From the NCBI GenBank assembly GCA_012960225.1, contig DUBS01000029.1:36313-100312 (forward strand): DNA of 64,000 nt, given 5' to 3'. This DNA is from Gemmatimonadota bacterium (GTDB taxonomy: Bacteria > Gemmatimonadota > Gemmatimonadetes > Longimicrobiales > Gaopeijiaceae). The stretch's first letter is position 1, and every line of letters starts with the position of its first letter. The notes beneath the pieces were generated by a model. The model was not told the DNA's origin, made no database searches, and saw nothing but the letters and a program-made list of their open reading frames with translations. The position numbers and the translations under genes were made by a program. Below are positions 9,204-18,087 of this stretch, piece after piece.

Positions 9204-9800
9204 CTAGCGTACTTCAGGGCCGCCCTTCCGATCGTCAGGCACGAACCTGTCACGACCTGGCATCTCTACAGCGGGGAGGGTTGTCGCATCCATCACGGCA
9301 TCATCGGCTACTAAGCCATTCATATTTAGGACATAGGCGATGACCGCATAGGTCTGATCGGCAGTCAAGGTGCCCGGAGTCAACTGAGGCATCGCCTTCA
9401 CAATGTAGTCGAATAAGGTGGTCGCATAAGGCCAATACGCACCTACGACCCTTGCGCTTGGCCATTCTTCCCATGGCCCCGTCCCTACAAGGCGATCGAA
9501 CGGACCCTCAGTCCCTGTAGCCCCGTGACAAGCAATACATTGAGTTTCATAAACGAGCTTGCCTTGTGCGACTGTGCCGCTCCCGGAAGGGAGCCCTTCA
9601 CCATCAGGTTTGACATCTATGTCCCACATCGCAATGCGTTCATCAGTTGCCTCTCCTCCAAACCCAAATGTTCGAGGTGATGAGAGGGGAAGCCGGTCAG
9701 CCACTTCGGTCGGTAATACGTCACTAGTGGTGACAGGAAGATCAGCCTGACCACATCCGGTGAACAGTACGGAGACCATCAGTACACTGAGCCTTTTCAT
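9204..9800 (-). CDS. soxD: SoxD-like monohaem cytochrome c lipoprotein
   Basis: In the SoxCD complex the cytochrome subunit accepts electrons from the molybdenum subunit. This 198-residue protein has a lipobox (LFTGC, Cys16) and one haem-binding CIACH (Cys88, Cys91, His92). Downstream, the segments YWPYATTLFDYI and MDATTLPAVEMPGRDRF closely match the sequence style of SoxD proteins, and Met residues there can supply the sixth ligand. It is much shorter than dihaem SoxD and carries only one CxxCH. The start overlaps the stop of the SoxC gene by four bases (ATGA), implying translational coupling. No soxXYZAB genes lie in the window. SorB-like is the alternative name; the downstream motifs favour SoxD. 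Confidence 0.85.
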   Translation of the reverse strand: MKRLSVLMVSVLFTGCGQADLPVTTSDVLPTEVADRLPLSSPRTFGFGGEATDERIAMWDIDVKPDGEGLPSGSGTVAQGKLVYETQCIACHGATGTEGPFDRLVGTGPWEEWPSARVVGAYWPYATTLFDYIVKAMPQLTPGTLTADQTYAVIAYVLNMNGLVADDAVMDATTLPAVEMPGRDRFVPDDRKGGPEVR

Positions 9801-11062
9801 ACCAAATCTCCGAGACCAAAAGTCACCGCACCATCAGAAGCTATTTTCCATGCCCGCTGATGGTTTTGATGGTAAGACGTTCTCTCGCCACGTGCGTCCC
9901 AAAGCTGGTGAACGGTGGGTTGTACATATCCTGTCTCATCAACTGCACGACTAAGAATATGGGTTTCTCGACCATCCCAATCCCAGAGATGCCGGAAACG
10001 GACTGTTGACTTCGACAGAATTGGCCCCTGGAGCTCCGCAGGTGTCCAGCTACTACCACCATCCGTGCTAACATCCACACGGGTGATCTTTCCGCGACCG
10101 GACCAAGCAAGTCCTTTGATCTCCCACCAACCACGATCCGGAAGTTGGTAAGGGAAAGCCGGGAACGTGATGAGGGACTTGGCATCCATAACGAAGCTGA
10201 ACTGGCGAGCCCTACCGCCCTTAAGTGGATCGGTATACTTAGAAGTCTCTTCTCGAGTCATCGTAGGGCGATCAGTGACCTCAATACGTCTCAGCCACTT
10301 GACCTGTGCATTGCCTTCCCAGCCCGGCAAAAGCAGCCTTACCGGATAGCCCTGTTCCGGACGGATTGCCTCGCCATTCTGCCCGTATGCCAGCATCGCA
10401 TCATCCATAGCCTTTTCGAGTGGCACACTTCGGGACATTACGGCTGCATCACTGCCCTCAGCCAGTATCCAACTGGCTCCATTGCGGATGCCCACTTCAC
10501 GAAGAATTGTCGAGAGCAATACTCCGGTCCACTCACTAGTGCTCAGGAGACCGTCGAGCGACTGTGGAGTGACTTCCGTCGGCATCCGGTCTCGATTGTA
10601 GGCACCCCCGCCATTTCCGGAGCACTCTACAAACCTAATACGTGACGTCTGCGGATAACGCTTGAGATCAGCCATCTTAAACACCATCGGGCGCTCTACC
10701 ATACCATGGATCAGTAGTTCGTGCTCCTCCTGAACAATGTTCGGGATCCCCGCATGATGTCGTTCAAAGTGCAGATCAGCAGGGGTAATGATTCCGTAGA
10801 GATCCTGCAGCGGAGTCCTTGAGGAACTTGATAAGTTCGGGGATCGTACCAACCGGAGAGGCTGTTCCGCTGGAGCCCGCTGACCAAGTTCTGACGTCAA
10901 CCTCCCTGGAACCTTCGTAGGGTCCTGCGCTGGGGTTGCCGCCTCTTGAGCGGCGATCTTTACAGCATCGACCTGGGTCTTGATCAAGCCGGCAGCAATC
11001 ACTCCGGAAGTCGTAGTGATCCAAGCACGGCGAGAGAGGGGGGGGTTAGCCTTCTTGGCCAT
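9797..11062 (-). CDS. soxC: SoxC-like molybdenum sulfur/sulfite dehydrogenase, Tat-exported
   Basis: SoxC is the molybdopterin subunit that oxidises sulfane sulfur or sulfite in the periplasm. The N-terminus carries a Tat signal (SRRAWITTTSG) followed by a hydrophobic stretch. The Mo-ligating cysteine is visible in IRFVECSGNG (Cys147). Further family segments are TGVLLSTILREVG, GYPVRLLLPGWEGNAQVKWLRRIEV and a C-terminal dimerisation domain with TRVDVSTDGGSSW. The length of 421 residues is normal for SoxC. It is co-transcribed and overlaps with the haem lipoprotein downstream. Without the carrier proteins SoxYZ nearby, the substrate could equally be free sulfite. Family confidence is high; in-vivo substrate is inference. 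Confidence 0.9.
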   Translation of the reverse strand: MAKKANPPLSRRAWITTTSGVIAAGLIKTQVDAVKIAAQEAATPAQDPTKVPGRLTSELGQRAPAEQPLRLVRSPNLSSSSRTPLQDLYGIITPADLHFERHHAGIPNIVQEEHELLIHGMVERPMVFKMADLKRYPQTSRIRFVECSGNGGGAYNRDRMPTEVTPQSLDGLLSTSEWTGVLLSTILREVGIRNGASWILAEGSDAAVMSRSVPLEKAMDDAMLAYGQNGEAIRPEQGYPVRLLLPGWEGNAQVKWLRRIEVTDRPTMTREETSKYTDPLKGGRARQFSFVMDAKSLITFPAFPYQLPDRGWWEIKGLAWSGRGKITRVDVSTDGGSSWTPAELQGPILSKSTVRFRHLWDWDGRETHILSRAVDETGYVQPTVHQLWDARGERTSYHQNHQRAWKIASDGAVTFGLGDLV

Positions 11063-11245
11063 CGGTTCTCCTGCGCGGTATTTGAATGGAATTCCTCAAG
11101 TAGTCACTACCGCGACCCAACCTGCAATATGTGTCCATTCTAGGCTAGGACTGAGTAGTCCTTGATCTCCCATGCTGGACGGATTCATCACCCTCAGCCA
11201 GATTCTCTGACCATGAGTTCACGTCAGATTTGGAGTGTATTCGTA

Positions 11246-12850
11246 ATGTATCGACGCATCTCACTCACCGCTTTTGTCCTGTTGTTCTGTACTTCTCCCA
11301 TGGTCGCTCAAGAAAATAGTCCAGACCTTCCAGCTGACTTTGATGAAGTGATGCCACTTCATCATGACGGCAAGGGACTGGGACCATTATCTCGTCCAAT
11401 CACGACGAGTTCGGCTGATGCACAGCTTTACTTCGACCAGGGCATCCAATTGCTCTATGCGTTCGATCCCAACCTAGCAGCGAGATCTTTCCGCGAAGGC
11501 TGGAAGAAAGACCCGAACTGTGCCATGTGCTACCTAGGTGAAGCCTGGGCCTGGGGTCCCTACCTCAATGGCCCCATGGTTGCCAGTGATGCACCGCTAG
11601 CATACGCGGCTGTACAGAAGGCACATGAGCTTGCGGAAGAAAATACGAACCCTCTAGAGCATGCGTTGATCAACGCCATGGCCGAAAGGTATGAATACGA
11701 ACACGACCGAGACCGGAGACGTGAACTCGACGAACAGTGGGCGGAAACAATTAATGAGCTCTACGCTGAAAATCCTCGAGACCTAGACCTCGGCTTTCTC
11801 GCAGGAGAAGCACTAATGCTTCTAGAACCGCGTCGTGAGTGGTGGGAGATCTCAAATCCAGCAATCCAGGAGATCCACCGGGTCCTTGAGACAGTCCTCC
11901 AACAGGACATCACACACCCCGGTGCCTGTCATCTCTATGTCCACGCAACTGAACGCACTGATGTCCCAGGGAAGGCAGAGGCATGCGCAGAACACCTCGG
12001 TACTTCAATCCCAGGCGCAAGTCACATTCAGCACATGCCGTCCCACACGTTTAACCGAATTGGACGCTGGGGTGATGCGGTGCGGGGCAACACGGAGGCC
12101 TGGCATTCCGACTTAAAGGCTGAGCACGGGGAGGGCTTTGCCATCTATCCTTCGCACAATCTCCACATGCTGCTCTTTGCAGCTTCGAATGACGGGCAGG
12201 GCGCAGCGGCAATTCAAGCGGCCAGAAATTACGCAGCAATGATGGATGGTGGCAGTTATTATCAAGCCCTAACTCTCTTCCGCTTTGGATATTTCGAAGA
12301 AATTCTCGAACTAGACAATGCACCTCAAGGAGCAATCCCCAGAGGCCTGTGGGATTTCTCGAAAGGATACGCTTCTCTCCGTACCGGAGACGAGGGAACC
12401 GCCCGATGGTACCTGAACCAAGTGAAACAGGGAGCCGAGGACGGCACTGACATGGTCCGGGGACATTCTGCAGCATCCATCCTCGGTATAGTCACCTCTA
12501 TACTTGAAGGCGAGATCCTGCGCGCGAACGGGAATGTTCAGGAAGCAATCGATCTTCTCGAGAAGGGTGTTGAACTCGAAGACGGACTCATGTATGACGA
12601 ACCTGAGCCACTGAATTTCTCTGTACGCCACTGGCTTGGTGATGCTTTGTTGGAAGCTGACGAGAACGCTCGGGCTGCTGAGGTTTATCGTGCTGAACTA
12701 AAGGATCACCCTCATAACGGATGGTCACTCTTCGGGCTGGAACGCGCTCTTCGAGCGCAAGGAAAGGACGCAGAAGCAGAGCAGGTCCATGCGGAATTCG
12801 AAGTCTCCTGGGCCCGAGCCGACGTATACATAAGATCTTCGATTTTCTAG
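11246..12850 (+). CDS. exported TPR-repeat protein
   Basis: About 534 residues from the ATG at 11246, which has GGAG ten bases upstream and starts a signal peptide (MYRRISLTAFVLLFCTSPMVAQ). ATG 11213 and 11162 are longer in-frame alternatives. The body is helical, with tetratricopeptide-like pairs: QLYFDQGIQLLYAF, AARSFREGWKKDP, EAWAWGPYLNGP, then C-terminal repeats around QEAIDLLEKGVELE, AAEVYRAELKDHP and GLERALRAQGK. A CAMCY and paired His/Cys positions (HPGACHLYVHATE, HIQHMPSHTFNRIG) recur; these are conserved in similar exported TPR proteins of environmental bacteria, so a metal site is conceivable. It diverges from the soxC-like gene. Role unknown; a scaffold for periplasmic complexes is the usual guess. 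Confidence 0.85.
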   Translation: MYRRISLTAFVLLFCTSPMVAQENSPDLPADFDEVMPLHHDGKGLGPLSRPITTSSADAQLYFDQGIQLLYAFDPNLAARSFREGWKKDPNCAMCYLGEAWAWGPYLNGPMVASDAPLAYAAVQKAHELAEENTNPLEHALINAMAERYEYEHDRDRRRELDEQWAETINELYAENPRDLDLGFLAGEALMLLEPRREWWEISNPAIQEIHRVLETVLQQDITHPGACHLYVHATERTDVPGKAEACAEHLGTSIPGASHIQHMPSHTFNRIGRWGDAVRGNTEAWHSDLKAEHGEGFAIYPSHNLHMLLFAASNDGQGAAAIQAARNYAAMMDGGSYYQALTLFRFGYFEEILELDNAPQGAIPRGLWDFSKGYASLRTGDEGTARWYLNQVKQGAEDGTDMVRGHSAASILGIVTSILEGEILRANGNVQEAIDLLEKGVELEDGLMYDEPEPLNFSVRHWLGDALLEADENARAAEVYRAELKDHPHNGWSLFGLERALRAQGKDAEAEQVHAEFEVSWARADVYIRSSIF

Positions 12851-12900
12851 GTCACTATTCATCTAAAGCTAATTCGAACTTACACACCTAAATCACAAAC

Positions 12901-12947
12901 CAGGGTTCAGGGGACAGAGACAAACAGTGTCTATTCCCTGAACCCTG
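12901..12947. repeat. strong stem-loop upstream of the qhp cluster
   Basis: Perfect 12-bp arms CAGGGTTCAGGG (12901-12912) and CCCTGAACCCTG (12936-12947) enclose 23 nt, inside which AGACA and TGTCT can pair again. It lies between the TPR gene and the FmdB-like gene that opens the amine dehydrogenase cluster. There is no T-run on either side, so it is not a textbook intrinsic terminator. It could end the TPR transcript, act in the leader of the cluster mRNA, or be a dyad-symmetric protein site. Confidence 0.6.
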
Positions 12948-12988
12948 ACATGTAGCGATGGAACAGAGACATCTTATTACATTAGAGC

Positions 12989-13231
12989 ATGCCCTACTAC
13001 GAATACCATTGCGAGACAAACGGCTGTACGCTTGAGATCCACCACAGGATGAGTGAGCAAGTCGAAACCTGGGGTGACCTGGTGGAGCGCGCCGGAGTAG
13101 GGAGAGGTGAGACACCTTCCGACACGCCTGTAACAAAGCTAATTAGCGCACCGGTTCCCATAACAGGTTCAGGTGGGATGAAAGACTTTGGGGGTTGCGG
13201 ATCCGGTTGTGGCTGTGTGCCGCGGGCATAG
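12989..13231 (+). CDS. FmdB-like small zinc-ribbon protein, degenerate
   Basis: An 80-residue cytosolic protein opening MPYYEYHCETNGC, which matches the start of FmdB-family putative regulatory proteins (usually M-P-x-Y-E-Y-x-C-x-x-C). The knuckle here is C-x4-C rather than C-x2-C, and the second CxxC is not seen. Instead there is a run typical of the family tail, ISAPVPITGSGGMKDFGG, ending CGSGCGCVPRA, so cysteines cluster at both ends. It lies 43 bp before qhpG on the same strand and downstream of the stem-loop at 12901-12947, so it is probably the first gene of the amine dehydrogenase transcript. A metal- or cysteine-based regulatory or chaperone role is possible. No experimental function is known for this family in amine oxidation. 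Confidence 0.7.
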   Translation: MPYYEYHCETNGCTLEIHHRMSEQVETWGDLVERAGVGRGETPSDTPVTKLISAPVPITGSGGMKDFGGCGSGCGCVPRA

Positions 13232-13274
13232 AGCAGAACCTCAGTAGCTTCTCTGCGGATCAAGGCACGGGCCC

Positions 13275-14789
13275 GTGAACACACGAGAATTCGACGTTCT
13301 CGTTCTAGGTGGAGGTCCAGCTGGGACAGCAGCTGCAACACTCCTCGCCCAACGGAGCCATCGAGTAGCCCTGGTTCGACCCACTAATACGCCTACCGGT
13401 GCACTTGCTGAATCGATTCCACCTTCGGCTCGCCTCCTCCTTTCGGAGCTCGGTGTGCTGAAGGCAACTGATGCAGCTGGTTTTTTCCCGAATAACGGGA
13501 ACAGCGTTTGGTGGGCAAACAACGAGAGACGGAGCGAAAATTTTAGTGAGGACGGAAACGGCTACCATGTAGACCGGACCGGACTTGAGCGCGTACTCAT
13601 TACCGCAACTGAAGCAGTCGGCTGTAAAGTGTTGATCGGCATGTCAGCACGAAAAGCAATCAAATCTGAGACAGGCTGGAAGATTACCTGTGAAACAGAA
13701 GATGGCGGGATGGTTGAAATCGAAGCTCCTTGGGTCCTCGACGCGACAGGCCGGCACGGCTTTCTTGCTCGAGATGTTCGAAAACCTGACCGTTCGACCA
13801 CAACAATCGCAATCAATCAGCGCTTTGAGAAGCCAGCGGGATGGGATGAGGCAACCGCGAATCACACCCTAGTTGAAAGTTATCAAGACGGCTGGGCATG
13901 CTCGATACCACTTTCCCCGACGCTGCGGTGTTTTACCGCAATGGTAGATCAGCACCATACCGAACTAGAGGGGCGTGAGGTCAATGGGATACTCCGGGAT
14001 GAGCTCGCCAAGACAACCCATCTGGCATCGATGTTCGACCATACTAGCACTGCAGGTGGCTCGTGGGTGTGTCCTGCGTCTCTCTATCACTCCCGTAAGT
14101 ATAGCCGCCCAGGTCTCTTATTGGTTGGGGATGCGGGCTCATGCCTAGATCCTCTCTCCTCATATGGCGTTAAGAAAGCCCTCGCCTCTGGATGGCTAGC
14201 AGGAATCGTGGTGCATACCGCACTGATTGATGCACCAATGACTGACGTGGCACTGGATTTCTTCGACGACCGAGAACGATCAGTCTATCAGAGTTACAGA
14301 CATCGTTCAGCAGAGTTTTTTGAGGAAGCTGCATCGGCATACGGCCACCCGTATTGGATAACGCGAGCTGAGGCCGCCCGTGCTGCAGTTGGAGCAGTGA
14401 GCGGTCCTGATGACAGAGACTGGCTTGAAGATCTCGAGGGCACTCAAGTCCCCGTTGACCTGGTGCAAGCGGCTCATGAAAGGATCCGATCAGCGGCTCT
14501 GATCGACTCCCGAGCTAATCCCGACCTTCGCCTAATCAAACGCCCTGCGATCCAATCCCAACGGATTGTTATGAGGCGCCACCTGATGAGCGATAGCTAC
14601 CCGAAAGGCATCCGTTATGTACGGGGTATAGACCTCCTAAGACTCGTTGAACTCGCACCACAATTCGATCAAGTTCCAGATATCTGGAACGGATACAACG
14701 AAAAAGAGGCGCCAGTCAGCCTTCCCGATTTCCTCGTCGGTCTCTCGACTGCCTTTGCTGCGGGCCTACTCTTGCATCCTGATCAATAG
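13275..14789 (+). CDS. qhpG: QhpG: FAD-dependent tryptophan monooxygenase for CTQ biogenesis
   Basis: QhpG is the flavoprotein monooxygenase that adds oxygen atoms to the gamma-subunit tryptophan on its way to cysteine tryptophylquinone. The protein starts with a GTG and shows a Rossmann FAD site at once (VLVLGGGPAGTAAATLLA), later the second flavin segment LLVGDAGSCLDPLSSYGVKKAL, and a DATGRHG strand between. This is the tryptophan-halogenase/hydroxylase-like layout. About 504 residues fits the family. No signal peptide is present, so it works in the cytoplasm before export of the gamma subunit. Its stop overlaps the first possible start of qhpA. The identification rests on fold motifs plus the unmistakable neighbours. 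Confidence 0.88.
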   Translation: MNTREFDVLVLGGGPAGTAAATLLAQRSHRVALVRPTNTPTGALAESIPPSARLLLSELGVLKATDAAGFFPNNGNSVWWANNERRSENFSEDGNGYHVDRTGLERVLITATEAVGCKVLIGMSARKAIKSETGWKITCETEDGGMVEIEAPWVLDATGRHGFLARDVRKPDRSTTTIAINQRFEKPAGWDEATANHTLVESYQDGWACSIPLSPTLRCFTAMVDQHHTELEGREVNGILRDELAKTTHLASMFDHTSTAGGSWVCPASLYHSRKYSRPGLLLVGDAGSCLDPLSSYGVKKALASGWLAGIVVHTALIDAPMTDVALDFFDDRERSVYQSYRHRSAEFFEEAASAYGHPYWITRAEAARAAVGAVSGPDDRDWLEDLEGTQVPVDLVQAAHERIRSAALIDSRANPDLRLIKRPAIQSQRIVMRRHLMSDSYPKGIRYVRGIDLLRLVELAPQFDQVPDIWNGYNEKEAPVSLPDFLVGLSTAFAAGLLLHPDQ

Positions 14790-14860
14790 TGCTAATCGGG
14801 AAAAGGGCATATTTTTTCAGCATGGTATACCCTAGCGGCCCGGCCCAGCCCAGCCCTAGG

Positions 14861-16618
14861 ATGTTGTCTCCTCAAACCCTATACCGAATGCCGACTTCTC
14901 TTCGCGCCCGCTTATCTACTCTCGGAATTGTGGGACTCAACATATTCGTCGTGTGGACACCTGCTCTGCAAAGTCAAAGCCAGGGCTCACAGAAAGAAGA
15001 GGGATATGCGATAACTCATAACACAACCGTGGAAGCCTGCTCGCGCTGCCATACCGTCGATGACCAAGACCGTATGAGTCGGATCTCATATTTGAGAAAA
15101 ACACCTGAGGGGTGGCAAACCTCGGTACGTAGGATGGCCGCGCTGCATAACGTGAATGTAAGTCCAGAACAAGCACGCGAGATCGTTCGCTATCTGGCTA
15201 ATGAGCAGGGCTTGGCCCCTGAAGAACTCCGGCCAGGATTGTTTGAGGTTGAACGGAGACTTATCGACCATGATTATGAAGGTGATTCGGCCGTTGAATT
15301 CACATGCATTCAATGTCACTCCATGGGTCGGGTTATCACTCAGAGACGCACCCAAGATGAATGGGCACTCCTGATGGCGACGCATCGGGGTTTATACCCG
15401 TTGGTTGACCGTCAAGCTTTCCGAGGAAACGCATGCACAGGTCAGCCAGGTTGTGAAGAAGACCTTGAAGGCCAGTCGAGTCACCCAATGGATAGGGCAA
15501 TAGATCACCTGGGTACGGTCTTCCCATTACTAACTCCAGAGTGGTCAGCTTGGTCTGCCAATAAGCGTCCTCCTCAGTTAGAAGGCGAATGGGTAATCTC
15601 CGGATACGAGCCCGGAGAAGGACCGATCTATGGCACTCTTACGATCAGAGCTACGGATGATAGCGACGCGGATGCGTTCACATCTTCTTCACGATATGTG
15701 TATGCAGAAAGTGGACTAGCCGTAGAGCGCTCAGGACAGGCACTCGTTTACACCGGCTATCAATGGCGTGGTCGCTCGAACCCTGGAACAGCCAACGAAC
15801 TTCGGGAAGTGATGTTCGTTGAAAGGGACCAGCGAGTGATGTCTGGGAGATGGTTTTCAGGAGCATACGATGAGATAGGGCCAGATGTCACGCTGCAACG
15901 AATCGGTGCTGCACCCATCGTCACGGGGGTTTACCCACAGGCGTTGAGGCGTGGCGAGACTACACAGGTCACAATTTACGGAGGCGCCCTTAGCGACATC
16001 CAGAATGGTGCAGAATTAGACTTTGGCCCGGGAGTCTCGACTGGGGCAATTCAAAGATCTCAGACCGATGAGGTTGTGGTCCAGCTCACAATTGATGATG
16101 ACGCAGTAGTAGGAGCACGTGACTTTTTCGCATTCGAGTCGACCTTAGAGAATGCGATTATAGTCCATGACGGGATCGATCGAATCATTGTCACGCCAGA
16201 GTCGGGCATGGCACGGGTTGGCGGAGCAAATTTCCCGAAAGGCTATCAAACTTTCGAAGCGATCGGTTATAACAACGGGCCTGACAATGAAAACGGAACG
16301 GATGATGATCTCAAATTGGGTCGCGTTGATGTCTCATGGAGCCTAGAAGAGTACGCGGCAACGTTTGGTGACGATGACATAGACTTTGTCGGCTCCATTA
16401 GCTCAAATGGGATCTTCACCCCTGCCCTGGACGGGGTAAATCCAGATCGGGCTGGGAATCGGAACAATATCGGAGATGTTTGGGTCTTAGCCACCTATCG
16501 TACCCCAGAGGGCAGGGAGCTGCGGGCCCGTGCCCATCTACTCGTGACTGTCCCACTGTACATGCGCTTCGAACCATGGAGACCGGTTGTACCTGCTAAC
16601 CGAAGGCTAATCGGATGA
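14861..16618 (+). CDS. qhpA: QhpA: quinohemoprotein amine dehydrogenase alpha subunit (dihaem)
   Basis: The alpha subunit carries two c-type haems that pass electrons from the quinone of the gamma subunit to outside acceptors. Two haem sites are present: CSRCH and CIQCH, about 89 residues apart. After these come the beta-rich domains II-IV of the family (LEGEWVISGYEPGEGP onward, then an Ig-like segment VTGVYPQALRRGETTQVTIYG). A signal peptide (STLGIVGLNIFVVWTPALQ) directs export. The start is uncertain: GTG 14789 overlaps the qhpG stop, ATG 14861 and ATG 14888 lie closer to the signal peptide, and none has a strong ribosome site. The stop overlaps the qhpD start (ATGA at 16615). Size of 580-609 residues matches the Paracoccus and Pseudomonas proteins. 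Confidence 0.93.
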   Translation: MLSPQTLYRMPTSLRARLSTLGIVGLNIFVVWTPALQSQSQGSQKEEGYAITHNTTVEACSRCHTVDDQDRMSRISYLRKTPEGWQTSVRRMAALHNVNVSPEQAREIVRYLANEQGLAPEELRPGLFEVERRLIDHDYEGDSAVEFTCIQCHSMGRVITQRRTQDEWALLMATHRGLYPLVDRQAFRGNACTGQPGCEEDLEGQSSHPMDRAIDHLGTVFPLLTPEWSAWSANKRPPQLEGEWVISGYEPGEGPIYGTLTIRATDDSDADAFTSSSRYVYAESGLAVERSGQALVYTGYQWRGRSNPGTANELREVMFVERDQRVMSGRWFSGAYDEIGPDVTLQRIGAAPIVTGVYPQALRRGETTQVTIYGGALSDIQNGAELDFGPGVSTGAIQRSQTDEVVVQLTIDDDAVVGARDFFAFESTLENAIIVHDGIDRIIVTPESGMARVGGANFPKGYQTFEAIGYNNGPDNENGTDDDLKLGRVDVSWSLEEYAATFGDDDIDFVGSISSNGIFTPALDGVNPDRAGNRNNIGDVWVLATYRTPEGRELRARAHLLVTVPLYMRFEPWRPVVPANRRLIG

Positions 16619-18066
16619 ACTCCTCAGTCATTACAGACTCTGAAACCCTGGCTCTCCGAGAGTTTCACCCCTTCAAAGCAAATGGGGTTACCTACCTCTA
16701 CATGGTTCCTTCTGCTGGAATCTTCAGAATGGATGGGCCATCAGACGCGATCCTAGAAACACTCAGTAAGAGTCCGAAAGTCAAAACTGAACTGATTGAT
16801 AAACTCTCAGGTCAGTTTGATATCGACCTATTGCTGGAAACGATCGACGAACTCATAGAGATACGTGCAATAGGAGATATCGACGCCCCAAAAGATTTGG
16901 TGCCGAATGATCTACCTCCTGCCGGGTTTCCACTTACAACAATGGTCCTAAATGTGACCAACAAGTGCAACTTGGCATGTACTTATTGTTACGAGTACGG
17001 GGAAGACAAGATTATCGACACACAGTACGGAGACCAACCAAAGTTTATGGCAGAAGAAACGGCTAAGGAAAGCGTTGAATTCTTGCTTGAGGAATCCCGA
17101 GGACAGGATGTAGCGCATATCACGTTCTTCGGTGGTGAGACGCTACTTAACTTCCCAGTGCTCCAAGATACAGTAGCATACGCACGTCGTCGCGCTGCCG
17201 AAGAAGGTAAGCGTATTGAGTTCAGCCTAACGACGAACGCGACGCTTTTACGCCCCGAGATCATCGAATGGCTTGCTGACAATCAGATTGGGGTCACGAT
17301 CTCAATCGATGGGCCGAAAGAGGTCCAAGATGGACTACGGGTTTTCCACAATGGAAAAGGTTCCTACGATGTGGTAGAACCTAAGATCAAGGAGCTCCTC
17401 AAGCGGCATAAGACCCGGCCCATTGGTGCGCGTGTCACACTGACTCAGAAGAACATGGACGTCCTAAGAATCTTCCGACACCTGACAGAAGATATGGGTT
17501 TTTGGGAGGTTGGTCTTGCACCTGTGACCACACAGGACCAGCGAGATTACGCGATCACAAGCGAGGGTAAAGACGACATGCTCGAACAATTCGGGGTACT
17601 CGCTCAAGAGTGGCTCGAGTGCGCATTAAATGACGAGCATCATGGGTTTTCAAATGTCAAAGACACGCTTGAAGAGATCCATAAGGGCGTGAGTAAGGCT
17701 TACGGTTGTGGTGCGGGACTTGGACTCATGGGCGTTGCTACGGATGGTGATGTCTCTCTGTGTCATCGCTTCGCCGGGTCTCCGGAACACACCATCGGAT
17801 CGGTGACAGATGGGATTGACCGCGATAAGCAGGGGGAATTCTTAGTCGACCACCATATCGCGAGCAAGACAGATTGCCATACCTGCTGGGCACGACCGAT
17901 CTGCTCAGGCGGATGTTATCATGAAGCTCATGTCCAATACGGAACCTCGTCACACCCTAATTTGCACTACTGTACATGGGTAAGAAGCTGGACACACACG
18001 TGCCTGGAAATTTATGGTGCGCTCGCAGAAAAGAACCCCGAATTCCTCAATCGCTTTGACGCATAA
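16615..18066 (+). CDS. qhpD: QhpD: radical SAM/SPASM thioether-forming maturase
   Basis: QhpD installs the three Cys-to-Asp/Glu thioether bonds in the gamma subunit. The radical SAM cluster motif is CNLACTYC (Cys118, Cys122, Cys125), followed by FFGGETLLN, the SAM-binding GGE. The C-terminal third holds the SPASM-type cysteines: YGCGAGLG, SLCHRFAG, CHTCWARPICSGGCYHE and HYCTW, which ligate auxiliary iron-sulfur clusters. An N-terminal PqqD/RRE-like region of about 90 residues (LREFHPFKANGVTYLY) probably binds the leader peptide. Length of 483 residues matches QhpD. The ATGA overlap with qhpA and 21-bp gap to qhpC mark a tight operon. Substrate is the very next gene. Confidence 0.95.
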   Translation: MNSSVITDSETLALREFHPFKANGVTYLYMVPSAGIFRMDGPSDAILETLSKSPKVKTELIDKLSGQFDIDLLLETIDELIEIRAIGDIDAPKDLVPNDLPPAGFPLTTMVLNVTNKCNLACTYCYEYGEDKIIDTQYGDQPKFMAEETAKESVEFLLEESRGQDVAHITFFGGETLLNFPVLQDTVAYARRRAAEEGKRIEFSLTTNATLLRPEIIEWLADNQIGVTISIDGPKEVQDGLRVFHNGKGSYDVVEPKIKELLKRHKTRPIGARVTLTQKNMDVLRIFRHLTEDMGFWEVGLAPVTTQDQRDYAITSEGKDDMLEQFGVLAQEWLECALNDEHHGFSNVKDTLEEIHKGVSKAYGCGAGLGLMGVATDGDVSLCHRFAGSPEHTIGSVTDGIDRDKQGEFLVDHHIASKTDCHTCWARPICSGGCYHEAHVQYGTSSHPNLHYCTWVRSWTHTCLEIYGALAEKNPEFLNRFDA

Positions 18067-18087
18067 GTACGAACTTAGGAGAAGCCA

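Noticed and set aside
10145..10645. Plus-strand frame of 166 residues
   Set aside because: Antisense to the SoxC-like gene, which has Tat signal and Mo-ligand motif; no ribosome site or family match.
12901..12947. Hairpin called as an intrinsic terminator
   Set aside because: The stem is strong but no T-run follows on either strand, so I listed it only as a stem-loop.
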